64,000 nt of DNA, from the NCBI GenBank assembly GCA_039704465.1, contig JASFAU010000016.1:310001-374000 (forward strand). Direction: 5' to 3'. The first letter of the stretch is position 1, and the number at the start of each line of letters is the position of its first letter. The stretch comes from Plasmodiophora brassicae. Its lineage: Eukaryota; Endomyxa; Phytomyxea; Plasmodiophorida; Plasmodiophoridae. The notes below the pieces were generated by a model. The model did not search any database. It saw only the letters and a program-made list of their open reading frames with translations, and was not told the origin of the DNA. Position numbers and translations under genes: made by a program. This document shows, in pieces, positions 43,363 through 52,643 of the stretch.

Positions 43363-44541
43363 ATGACACACGGCGACTTGCGACAACGCATTTGTGTCCA
43401 GCGGCACACGACACTCCGGTTTGCTGGGATCATCGTCGCGTTTGTCGTCCTAGCTGCTGTCGCCATTGCGGTTGCCGTCGGTCGGCGTGCCGTCGATAGC
43501 GGCGCAGTCCGCGGCGTCGTCGTGTTCTCCTCAGTCGACAATGTCTACCTGGCGAAGCATTTCGACGGCAACGGGCACCTGTTGCTGACGTGCAGTGCCG
43601 AGCAGTGCACGAACGGCGCCGTAAATTCCGCCGCTGAAGTTATTGGACGCGCTGAGCGCGCCACGTTCCTGGGCCACGATGCAGCATACACGCGGGCCTC
43701 AGACAAGGCCGTGTGGACCGCCCGCGCCAGCGGGAACCCCCGCAAGCTGTTCTTCATTGCACGTTCGACGTCTACACCTGACGACGGTGATCCCGAGCGC
43801 ATATCCTTCGACGTGAACACGGCCCTCGGCTTGGCCTTCTTCCCAGGCGTCACCATGGAGCGTGACGCGGATGAACCAGGCACATGGAGCATCACCTACG
43901 AACCTTCGCACCTACCGTTTGGTATGTCGATCGACGCTGTCCTCAGCCTCGTGGTGCGCTTCGACACGTCTCACAAGATGTCAACTATGTGGTGGTCGGC
44001 TTCGGCACCTTGGCAAGGGGACTCAATCACGATCGGATGGAACTGGGCATTCCAAGGAGTCGTTCGCGAGAAGGCCACAGGGACGACCGTGGGCCGCATT
44101 ACAAGGTCGTACCACTATGGGCCAATGAAATCGTACCTGTGTGAAGAGCCCAAGATCAAGGTCATTTCCGTCGAGGATGGTCGGCGAATTGCCCATCTTC
44201 AGAGGGGGCATTTATTCGATGGCTGCACGCTATTCAAGAAGGACGACGGGCTGTGCCGTCACAAGCGGTACTATGACAAGTCGAGAACAGTCTTGGTCAG
44301 CATCTGCCGAACGACGCCGGATTCGGATGACGCAGCAGGCATTGTGCTCAAGATTGAAGGGCTCAGGTCGCGTGGCGTCAACGGCGGATACGCTGCCGAT
44401 ATCGTCAACGCCAAAGGCGACGTCGTAGCACGCTTCTCCCGCACGGAAGGCACCATTACCAAGCACGGGCAGGGCGTCACTCTACCACTTCTCGCCACTA
44501 TCATGAAGCTCGCTAGCGCAGAGAACATCGTATTCGCTTGA
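43363..44541 (+). CDS. Type II membrane protein of unknown function
   Basis: A 392-residue single exon. A short basic N-terminus precedes a strong membrane helix (FAGIIVAFVVLAAVAIAVAV), after which the whole chain would be luminal or extracellular. The ectodomain has several Trp- and Gly-rich beta-like segments (MSTMWWSASAPWQGDS, ITIGWNWAFQGVV) and paired cysteines. Overall it resembles lipid- or phospholipid-binding beta-barrel folds in rhythm only (strands near VEDGRRIAHLQRGHLF and GGYAADIVNAKGDVVARFSR), and I make no family assignment. A short related segment occurs at about 41780-41850. Confidence 0.65.
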   Translation: MTHGDLRQRICVQRHTTLRFAGIIVAFVVLAAVAIAVAVGRRAVDSGAVRGVVVFSSVDNVYLAKHFDGNGHLLLTCSAEQCTNGAVNSAAEVIGRAERATFLGHDAAYTRASDKAVWTARASGNPRKLFFIARSTSTPDDGDPERISFDVNTALGLAFFPGVTMERDADEPGTWSITYEPSHLPFGMSIDAVLSLVVRFDTSHKMSTMWWSASAPWQGDSITIGWNWAFQGVVREKATGTTVGRITRSYHYGPMKSYLCEEPKIKVISVEDGRRIAHLQRGHLFDGCTLFKKDDGLCRHKRYYDKSRTVLVSICRTTPDSDDAAGIVLKIEGLRSRGVNGGYAADIVNAKGDVVARFSRTEGTITKHGQGVTLPLLATIMKLASAENIVFA

Positions 44542-44859
44542 AAACTAAATTCGCCCTCCACCACACTGTAGTCCCTTGTATGCAGACTCCTCTAACCGTA
44601 GCCAATACTCACTGTCCGGAGGCGATCTGGGTGACCAGCGAGCTGATCGACAAGTACTGGGGGCTGAAACGGCAGGCCACGACAATCCTCCTGGACGCAC
44701 CTGGTGACGTTCCTCTGGTGTCGGCTAATCGGACACAGGTGGCAGTAGGTAGCAACAGCTCTGAGAGCTAGTAGGTTTAGAGTGTAGTACAGTATTGGAG
44801 ACTTTGTGCGGTCCAGTGTGATCATTGCCAGTGTATTGCCAAGTATACGCAGCATGGAT
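44542..44859. other. Intergenic, no gene seen
   Basis: About 320 bp between convergent genes. A short plus-strand frame starting at 44538 has no recognisable features. Confidence 0.45.
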
Positions 44860-45672
44860 CTACATAATGCGGCAAGCGCAGGCAGGCTGGGAGCGCCGAG
44901 AACTGCGCCCCCCGTGGCGTGTCCAGTATTCCTCCTGTTGTACGTCCTCGGAGGGGACACTCAACAGCATCTCTTGAATCTCAGTCTTGCTCTGCGCAGT
45001 CGCCCATTGCAGGACGTTGGCGTCGCCCTGCCACTTGCCATTGTGGACCTTGTTGACTGGATCTGTCGCGGCGAAGACGATCGCTGTGGGGACGGCCTCG
45101 GCAATCGCTTTTTGCTCAGCTGTGTCTGCGTATCCCAAAAGCTGGACCATGGGCTGGCAGTTGCGGATGGCCAGCAGGTACTCGTTCGTGGAAACACGCT
45201 CCTCCAAAGCACTGACTTCCTCCCAGGTCGGCTTCATCGTCATGACTGCTGCAGCCAGCGAATCCATCTCGAGGACATGGGCCGCAGCTAACAGGTCGCA
45301 GACCATTCGGTCATTGACAATCTGTCGGTGGGCCCAGTTGAGGCCAGCGTCCCCAATGGCCTCTTCTTCATAAAGCGCCATATCTTCGACGAAATCCACA
45401 ACATCCAATAGCGTCTTCTTGCTAATATCGTCCTTCACGGCGACGACGGGACGGGGTGAATGGAAATCCACCTCGTGTTTGACCTTTTCAGAATGTTTGC
45501 TGATCATCAAGCTGTCGACGAAGACCTCTCCGTGCTTGTTCTTGAGATAAACCGCGTCGACCGGGCCGGTGGGCAGGATAGCCAGAAGAGCGGCTGCCAG
45601 AAATGCGGCGTGCCCAGGTCGAACCCAAATATTCACGACGAACTCGGCGTCGCAACCATAGGACCGGAGCAT
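44860..45672 (-). CDS. Skp1/BTB-fold protein with possible signal peptide
   Basis: 270 residues from the ATG at 45672. After an N-terminal hydrophobic segment (HAAFLAAALLAILPTGPVDA) comes a Skp1-like POZ fold: VYLKNKHGEVFVDSLMISKH matches the Skp1 'L.SsDGe.F.v...va..S' start. DDISKKTLLDVVDFVEDMAL matches the 'v.s.iL.kvieyc' helix. NDRMVCDLLAAAHVLEMDSL matches the 'L.eLi.AAnyL.i..L' helix. Skp1 normally joins cullin and F-box proteins in SCF ubiquitin ligases in the cytosol or nucleus and has no leader. The C-terminal half lacks the canonical F-box-binding end (WCxxK), so it may not work as Skp1. Upstream in-frame sequence continues open, so a longer start without a leader cannot be excluded. 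Confidence 0.6.
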   Translation of the reverse strand: MLRSYGCDAEFVVNIWVRPGHAAFLAAALLAILPTGPVDAVYLKNKHGEVFVDSLMISKHSEKVKHEVDFHSPRPVVAVKDDISKKTLLDVVDFVEDMALYEEEAIGDAGLNWAHRQIVNDRMVCDLLAAAHVLEMDSLAAAVMTMKPTWEEVSALEERVSTNEYLLAIRNCQPMVQLLGYADTAEQKAIAEAVPTAIVFAATDPVNKVHNGKWQGDANVLQWATAQSKTEIQEMLLSVPSEDVQQEEYWTRHGGRSSRRSQPACACRIM

Positions 45673-46647
45673 CTTGTTCAATGGGGCCTGCTTCGTGTAC
45701 GTACAGATGGAGTGCGCTTGTGATGACGGTCGACTGTATGCTGGTGTACACTCCAACCTCAAAATGGTTCTGGCCTGATCCGCACTTCTGACGTGGCCGC
45801 AATCCCGTCCGCGGAGTAACTCCACGCGCGGCACAACCTGCGCATTTGACTGCCAAGCAACTCCGCCGCGGAGTTTCATGGATGTCCGCGGCGCACTGCG
45901 CGCAGTATCTGATTGCGCATCTGACCCGAGCCCCTGGTCGTGGCCGTGGCCAAGCCAATGGCACGGCCAGGCCGGGGGAAACTGGCGTTCACGCTTTGCA
46001 AGCTGAACAAACGGTCTTCGTACCCGAGACCGGGGCGCATGCGTGGAAAGCGCACGAAACCCAAATATTCCAAGAACAGACTCGGCATGCATGGTTGACG
46101 AACACATGACCGCTGCGTCGCCACAGCCTCTGTTAGATCGTGATACAGGCCGACAGCTCGTCAACAACGTCAGCGAACAGGTTGATAGCCAAGCAAGGGT
46201 GGCTGGCAGGAGTACAGGCCTGCAAGTTAACGATGCAGACACGCTAATACTGAGCTGTTGCATGCGCATGATCCGGCGCGCGCGTTCAGCAGCCACTCTA
46301 CGCGCACGTCAGGACGTTCGCGTATTGCGACGACGCCACCTCGAGGATTAGATTTTCCAGCGTTCCTCTGTCGTACTGACGGGCTGTGAATGCAACTTGA
46401 CCACCACAATCAAAACTGCCTATCCAGTGTAGGGTTAAACCTGGCCGCTGCCAACCCATCCGAGAACTAATTCGCCGAAGCTACCCAGCTGCCATGGACT
46501 TCGTGATATGGCTACCAATAATTATCGACACGATGACTGTTTAGCTTCATATCCATCCACACCACTGGCGTAATCAGACCCGTAACCCGCGAGGGTTGCG
46601 CCCGACGAGGTTGGTAAAGGAAGGGAGGTAGTAATGTCAACGGGTCG
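45673..46647. other. Intergenic, with a short GC-rich dyad; no gene seen
   Basis: About 975 bp. Around 45803-45892 are inverted copies of a CCGCGGAGT word and the word GGATGTCCGCGG, which recurs at about 47574-47586. I see no convincing gene; open frames on both strands lack features. Confidence 0.4.
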
Positions 46648-47160
46648 ACCCGGGTCAGGGACCTGTCGATTCTGACCCGGGTCGGGCCCTGAGGACGGGT
46701 CTGCGCCGGGTCAAACATGAATGTCAGGCCCTGGCCGGGAAACACTTCCAGAAGACATGGACACTCGACGACTTACATAGTGGAATACGCCATTTGGATG
46801 ATCGATTTGTATTGTAAGGACAGCAACTCGCAGATGGCAGCGATTGCTGTGTCGTTCAGGCGCGATCGGCGTCGCGATCGGCGTTTGTTAATGGCAGACC
46901 TCGCCTTCGAGAACGCAACCTCGCCGGGAACCGATTTGGATGTAACTCCCATGAAGTCACGCGCAATCATCGCGACCCGTGGAAACAGTTGCTCGTTAAC
47001 CTTAAACCACACGCAATGTCGCGGGAGCTCTGCTCCATGAACATTCCCTGGTGGGAGAACCACCGCTGAAGTTCGTTCTCGAACGATGGATGATTCACTT
47101 CCTTCAGGTGGTTGGGGTATCCTCGTTCGACTTGAGCAGGGTTAGCAGGTCGAGATGGCA
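46648..47160 (-). mobile_element. hAT transposase C-terminal remnant
   Basis: The minus-strand frame at 46773-47063 contains FPRVAMIARDFMGVTSKSVP followed by EVAFSKARSAINKRRS, the hAT dimerisation domain (the 'La.mArd.lai..tsv.sEr.FS.a' pattern). Just upstream, in another frame (about 47070-47115), is a short acidic and aromatic stretch that may be part of the same domain. The catalytic region is absent, so this is a fragment. On the low-coordinate side, GGGTC/GACCC-rich words with CAGGG ends (about 46637-46740: tcagggacctgtcgattctg and caggccctggccggg) look like hAT terminal inverted repeats, but I cannot pair both ends. Confidence 0.6.
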
Positions 47161-47394
47161 TGCACACAGGCGCCTAGCGTGGCCCCAACGGAATATATTC
47201 GTCCGTGCGTACAGCATACCTATCAAACGAGAGTCAGACGGTGGTTCGCAGAAACCGAAATGATTAACACGAGAGAGTTCAACAACTCAGAAATAAGGAT
47301 GTCATCCAGTGCATCAGATAGAGCTAATACAGAATGATGTATCGTCATTGTGAAGGTAACCGAATCATGAGACATCATTGGTTACTAACCTTTC

Positions 47395-47525
47395 TGCCAT
47401 CACCCCATCACGCATCAGTCATCATTCCATCATGCACCACTCATCAGACATCATTCCATCACGTATCAGTTATCACTCATCAGTCATCACTCATCACTCA
47501 TCACTCATCAGTCATCTCATCTGCT
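47395..47525. repeat. CATCA/CATCACT simple-sequence tract
   Basis: Imperfect microsatellite of catcac, catcagt and catcactcat words, densest at about 47465-47515. It lies in the gap between the hAT remnant and the DCAF4-like gene. The frame running through it is not coding. Confidence 0.9.
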
Positions 47526-47910
47526 AACAGGCCAGCATGATATGATGTCTGTCAGTGTCATCCGTCACGCCACGGATGTCCGCGGCGGACTCCGAGAAGT
47601 CCAACGCAGCCAGTATATGAAGAATCCCCTAATAATGCCACGTGGGGCTGTTTCACCCCGCCTGCGAGTTTCATCTTCTGAAATCCAACTCCGATGCACA
47701 CCTGGAACATGCTTGAAAGAGCTAACAATAGTCAACGAAACGTCGTAAAAGTCTTTCGTGTCAACTTCGGCGACTGTTGGTGGCTTCGGCGTAACGCCTT
47801 TTGTTGTGTGGACGTCGAGTATACGGTCGATGCCAGACGATCTGCGAGTTTACGCTCCTCGTGCAAATCGTCGAATACCAATACCACGCCCCGCATGTTA
47901 TACATTCTGA

Positions 47911-49161
47911 CTATATTACGCGCGGTTCGAATGCAACAATGGTCGAAGAATCGCCCATCAGGACGGACTGCTTACTGTCGACCCAGGTAATTGGGCAGCA
48001 TGGGCGTCCGGAACCCGTCGTCGTTTCGATAAGCGCCTCACCAGTGGCCACGTCCCAGCATCGCAGGTACCGGTCGCTCCCGTGGGCAAACAGTTTCAGA
48101 CCGCAATCATCGAGGCATGCCCGAGGCGCGTTGTTGATGTTGCTGACAGGCCTGAGGAATTCCTGGACGACATGCCGCGGCCGACGACGATCGTAGGCGG
48201 CGAGTCGACCATCGGAGCCTGCGACAAGGACGCGTCGACCATCGGGAACCGCCTTGATCCACGCCACGCTCGCAGGCAACGTTGCCAAACAGACCTGTTC
48301 CTGAATCGACCTGAGGTCGACGCTCAGAAGCTTCCCGCTCCTGGTCCCGTTGATCAGCGCGAACTCGCCAGCGGGGACATCCAGCGAGAACACATCGGAG
48401 TCCTGCGAGCTGACCGTGCTGATCGCGCGGGTTTCCGTGTTGAACACGACGGCGCGTCTGGTGCACCCGATGGCGACACAATCCGATCCAGGAATCGGCT
48501 TGCTGGTCCAGACACTGGATCTCCTGATCGTGAACGCGGTCGCCAGATTCGGGTTCACCAGGTGCAGGATGTAGACGGTGCCGCTTTGCGACGCGCCCCC
48601 CAGTGTCGAATAGCAGACGTACTCGTTGGCGACGTTCAGCGACGTGAACCGCGACTTGGAATGGACCGATGCCAGTGGCGATTCGTCATCGTCAAACGCC
48701 TGGATCGACATTGGCGGTGTCGATACGAATTCAGCCGACCGCATCGTGAACAGATCAGGCAGGTCGGGATTCGTTCCGGCCATGATCACCATGTCGGATG
48801 CCTCGACGGCCACGAGGAACTGGTCGCAGCAGACTCCGGTGCATAACGGCGGCTGCTGTACCATCCTGCGTATCAGGCGGCGCTCGACAGGTCCTCCAGC
48901 ACGTTTCCCCATTTCTCGTTCACGAAGCGCTGCCATCACAGACATCCGACGGTCGACATGCCGGACGGCAGGATCGATCTGCGGTGGCGGAGCCGAGGAC
49001 GTTGCCGGCGGTGGCCGGTTCGGGTCCCCGACAGCAAAGTATCGATCCCGGACGGGGTCATACACAAGCCCGCCTGCCACACTGCCCTGATGATGCGCAG
49101 CGGCTGGTCGCCGGCGGCCCGGACGAGAGCTGCCACCACCGGATTCGCGTCGTCGTCGCAT
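47911..49161 (-). CDS. DCAF4-like WD40 protein
   Basis: 416 residues from the ATG at 49161, in a single exon. Near the N-terminus is GLVYDPVRDRYFAVGD, matching the 'GfyYD....RYF' segment that marks DCAF4/WDR21. A WD40 propeller follows with recognisable strands (VFSLDVPAGEFALINGTRSG, VAWIKAVPDGRRVLVAGSDG, AYDRRRP, KLFAHGSDRYLRCWDVATGE). DCAF4 is a substrate receptor for CUL4-DDB1 ubiquitin ligases. The LRCWD motif in the last blade is compatible with a WDxR-type DDB1 contact (here YDRR at one blade), but this is suggestive only. Upstream in-frame sequence to 49350 overlaps the next gene's 3' end and is probably not translated. Confidence 0.65.
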   Translation of the reverse strand: MRRRRESGGGSSRPGRRRPAAAHHQGSVAGGLVYDPVRDRYFAVGDPNRPPPATSSAPPPQIDPAVRHVDRRMSVMAALREREMGKRAGGPVERRLIRRMVQQPPLCTGVCCDQFLVAVEASDMVIMAGTNPDLPDLFTMRSAEFVSTPPMSIQAFDDDESPLASVHSKSRFTSLNVANEYVCYSTLGGASQSGTVYILHLVNPNLATAFTIRRSSVWTSKPIPGSDCVAIGCTRRAVVFNTETRAISTVSSQDSDVFSLDVPAGEFALINGTRSGKLLSVDLRSIQEQVCLATLPASVAWIKAVPDGRRVLVAGSDGRLAAYDRRRPRHVVQEFLRPVSNINNAPRACLDDCGLKLFAHGSDRYLRCWDVATGEALIETTTGSGRPCCPITWVDSKQSVLMGDSSTIVAFEPRVI

Positions 49162-49346
49162 GCGCGCGCGGCACTGCCACCTGTCGCGCACATAATAATT
49201 GTCCGCGACACACCTGCAGCTATTTGTAGGGAATGCATGCCTGCAGCGCGACTGGGGAGCTGCACGCTGGATGTTCTCGGAGACCCTGTGGACGGGGGAT
49301 ACGCGAACAGAAACGGCCCCTATATTAATGTGTTCGCCAGCCGGGT

Positions 49347-51162
49347 TCACCGAACAATGAGGGCAAAGAGAAGGCTGGCGACAGTGGTACAGGCTAGAGC
49401 GGATGATATCATCCGCTGTTGACGAAGCGTTTCTCTCAGGGTGGCATCGGACCGGCGCGATTCCTCCTTGACAGCGTACAGTTCAGTGCGCAAGGCGTCC
49501 AGGAACGCTTTGTCTTGCGACAGGCCGGCCTCGGCAGCCTCGAGCTGCTTGGAGAGCGCGGCGACGACGAGGTCGTGGCTGCTGACGAGCTGCTCGCTGA
49601 TTTCCCGGAAGACTCGTTCTGAATCCAGGCGCTCCTTCTTTTCCTGCTGGACCTGCTCACGAAGGACCCGGATTTGCTCAGCGGTTTCAGCTGCGCGATC
49701 AGTGAGGCGTTTCTCGGCCGTTTCCTCGACACGCGCCTTCTCCTCTGTCGCGGCCGCCAGCGCCATAGCACCGCTCGCGGCCAGCTTCTCATTGTGTTCC
49801 CGAAGAATGCGTTCGCTTTCCAGACGTTCCTTCCGCTCTTGCTGAACCTGTTCCCGAAGAATGCGAATCTGGTCGGCACTCTCTGCCGCCCGCTGAGCAA
49901 GCCGCTTCTCAGCCGACTCGTCCGACTGCGCCTTCTCTTGCTTCACAGACGCCAGCTGAGCACGAAGCTCTTCGCACGTGCGGCTTTGCAACGTAAGGCG
50001 CTCAGCGAACTCTTCCTCGACACGCTGCCTTTGCAGAACCGCACAGTGGTCGCGCTGCTCCAGGCACTGCCTCGCCGTCTCCTTCAAGTACACGCCAAGG
50101 GCTGTTGGTGTTGTTAGGACTCGGTCACACACCTGCCCGAGAAGAACGGCATCTTCCGCATGGCCTAACAAGAGGTACTACGGTCAGCAGTCGGATCAAG
50201 CCTGGCCATCGCTCAGCGGACCAATGGCTGCCACCAATGGCGAGTTGATTTGCAGGGCGGCTTCGGCGAGATCGACGTCATCGAACGCATTCAACCCGGA
50301 TCCTCCGCCGCGAACAATGCATACGACATGATCCTTGACGTCATCCGCATCGGCGCTCCTCATCGCGTTCGCGATCTGCTCCGGGTCCTGCATGTTGACC
50401 CGGACGAAATCCAACGTGAAGTGCATCTGACAGGGTTCCAGCGCTTTGATCACGTCCTGGTCCACGATACTGTTCTCGCCCGTTATCATTGTGACCGTCG
50501 GTTTCCGCCCTTCGTGCAACGCCGTTCCTACATGAGGCGCAACACTCAGAATGGGTGTTTGAGCGTCAGCCTGACAGCGCGCGCGTACGTAGAGTCAAGT
50601 CGACGTTGGCCCTCCGTCTCTGTGTGCTTTTCCGTAAGACGTCGATCGTTCGTCGCTCCTTCTCCGTCAGCGCCTGCGGCGCCGACTGATGCTCGATCTG
50701 CGTCACCTCGAATATCAACTGCAGCGTGCAATTCTCCATGGCCTTGCGGTTCAGGTACCCGCGGAACACGCACGAGTGCCCGTTGGGCAGCGATTGCCGC
50801 ATCAGGTCGGGCAGGCGCACCGTGATCCCGATATCCGCCTCGAACGGATCCACCAGCCGGTCGTACCAGAACGGCGACCCCGACACTTGATACGGGCGCT
50901 TGCCGACCTTGGACAGGATCCCGCCGAGGACCATGTTCGGATCATGGTCGACGGCGGGCACGACCTCAATCGACTTCTGGAACACTTCGCGCAGCGTCTG
51001 ACACACGGGGCCCGTCAGCGAGTCGCAACGGGTACACAAACGGCGGATGCGGGCGCGCGCCACCTTTGGGGTGAACCGCCTGGCCGCAGCAGCAGTAGCG
51101 GCGGGGCGAACGGTCGGCGCGGTCGACGAGAACCGCCTGGCGACCACTATCAGGACCCGCAT
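49347..51162 (-). CDS. Exonuclease VII large-subunit (XseA)-like protein, mitochondrial, tail-anchored
   Basis: Three exons joined over introns 50528-50588 and 50165-50221, both keeping frame. N-terminus MRVLIVVARRFSSTA is a mitochondrial-type presequence. Residues about 45-190 fit the OB-fold domain (VRLPDLMRQSLPNGHSCVFR). The catalytic domain follows: KPTVTMITGENSIVDQDVIK, then HVVCIVRGGGSGLNAFDDVD and, rebuilt by the second splice, SPLVAAIGHAEDAVLLGQVC with LTTPTALGVYLKE. These correspond to the XseA blocks 'vITs..gaa..D', 'RGGGS.edL..Fnd', 'iPvisaiGHe.D' and 'a.TPTaAa'. A long coiled coil, partly an internal duplication (EKRLxxRAAExAxQIRxLRE), leads to a C-terminal membrane helix (ISSALACTTVASLLFALIV). 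XseA with XseB degrades single-stranded DNA in bacteria. A eukaryotic, membrane-anchored form is unusual. Confidence 0.8.
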
Positions 51163-51320
51163 GGCGCTGCCCGACGGGAAACTGCGAAAGGATCCCGCTA
51201 CGGCGGCCTATACCAGTGCAGGCAGCAGCAACAACAACAATGGCCATCTATAACGTGTGCCGCTTGTCTCGATACTTAGGTAGCATTACTGTACATATAA
51301 TATCGGGGGGAACCGTCTCC

Positions 51321-52361
51321 TCACGCTTCAACAGCTATCGTTTCTTCATCGTCCTCATCGTCGTCGTCGACGTCGAGGACGGTGACCTCTTTTCGGAGCG
51401 CAGGCCCAGACGGCGTCATGTCCAGGTCCTCGACGCGCGTGATGGGCTGCCGGCACGCAGGGCAGAGCGGGACGGCGCTGATGCATTGCCAGCAGGCGAT
51501 GACGTGTCCGCAGGGCAGGCAGGCGACCTTGGTGGAGTTCTCTTCCAGGCACAGGACGCACTCGCCTTTGGTGTCGTCGCTATCGCAGACGAATAGACGA
51601 ACGGATCGGATCGGAGCGTCCACCGGCCAGGCTCGCCACCATCCTCGTCGGGATCGTCCGCGGGCACTTGTCATGGCCCAGGCGCCCCTCATCCCCAACG
51701 ACAGGTCATCAGCGATGCCACGAAACTGCCGCTCATGGTCTTGAAACCTCAGCGCAAATGCGACGATCACCAACGACTGCGGCGACAGCAGTGTCTGATA
51801 CCGGCCTGATACTTCGCACGGCCCTGAACCGAATCCGCTGATCGCGCCGTCGCTCATCTCCAGCAGCAACGACAACGGTTGCCGACCGCGGGATCGCCGC
51901 CCAGGGCGATCGTTCCGTTCCGAGCAGCACAGCCATTGAATAAATAAACCGCCCATGAAGGGCTTCGCTGGCGACGATGGGATTGCTGCGGCGCACGACA
52001 GGTACGCGATCGCAGACGGGAACTGAAGATTATCGGTCCGCGACGCGTGCCGAATAGCATTCAAGAACGCGGACGCGAAGTCGGCGTCGGACCCGACGAC
52101 GACACTGGACGACACGACGTGACGGTTCCGGGCGGCATGCGGCCGGTGCAGCGCCACCGGCACCAGGCAGATCAGCGTGACGACCATGAAGACGATCAGG
52201 CGCACGTCGGAGGAGAAATCCATGGTCAGGATGATGGCGACCAGCAGGCCCCAGAGCAGGAACGCGCCGACGCACAGCCAGATCCGCGACGCCCGGCGGC
52301 GCTCTCGACCACCACCGCCGCCGCCGACCATCATGGCCGAATTCCCCAAACTGACGCTCAA
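51321..52361 (-). CDS. Two-pass membrane RING-finger protein
   Basis: 346 residues in one exon. Two adjacent membrane helices lie near the N-terminus (IWLCVGAFLLWGLLVAIILT and VRLIVFMVVTLICLVPVAL). A central domain of unknown type (about residues 85-245) is followed by a C3HC4 RING: CVLCLEENSTKVACLPCGHV, then ACWQCISAVPLCPACRQPI. An acidic C-terminal tail (DVDDDDEDDEE) follows. It is probably an E3 ubiquitin ligase at an internal membrane. The layout parallels the RING protein at 41985-42809, which has one helix. The start codon at 52361 is only 72 bp from the left end of the piggyBac-like element, so the promoter may now lie within or be supplied by the transposon. Confidence 0.82.
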   Translation of the reverse strand: MSVSLGNSAMMVGGGGGGRERRRASRIWLCVGAFLLWGLLVAIILTMDFSSDVRLIVFMVVTLICLVPVALHRPHAARNRHVVSSSVVVGSDADFASAFLNAIRHASRTDNLQFPSAIAYLSCAAAIPSSPAKPFMGGLFIQWLCCSERNDRPGRRSRGRQPLSLLLEMSDGAISGFGSGPCEVSGRYQTLLSPQSLVIVAFALRFQDHERQFRGIADDLSLGMRGAWAMTSARGRSRRGWWRAWPVDAPIRSVRLFVCDSDDTKGECVLCLEENSTKVACLPCGHVIACWQCISAVPLCPACRQPITRVEDLDMTPSGPALRKEVTVLDVDDDDEDDEETIAVEA

Positions 52362-52432
52362 TTTAGATGCAGCACCCTTCGCGTGGGCGACGCCGCGGCG
52401 ACGTCACGAGTGACGTGACTGGACTACCCTAA

Positions 52433-52445
52433 CCCTGGCTTTTTT
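52433..52445 (+). repeat. piggyBac-like left terminal inverted repeat
   Basis: Thirteen bases, CCCTGGCTTTTTT, directly after the CTAA duplication at 52429-52432. They match the reverse complement of 56246-56258. Confidence 0.9.
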
Positions 52446-52643
52446 GCATATGGGATAAAAAACGGTAACAAAAGTTGAGGCCACGGCTTCATCACGTAAC
52501 GTGAGGCTGGACTCCCAAGCCTTGGGACATCATAGATCACGTCCAGTTGAATACATATCTGCAAGGATTTGATCTGGGTAGATCTAGAGATCGTCTTGTG
52601 AGTTGTCAAAAACTGGCTCCAGCGGGTCCAGTGTAATCGTGTT

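Noticed and set aside
46637..46740. Complete hAT element
   Set aside because: Terminal-like words are seen on one side only and the catalytic region is missing, so I annotate only a remnant.
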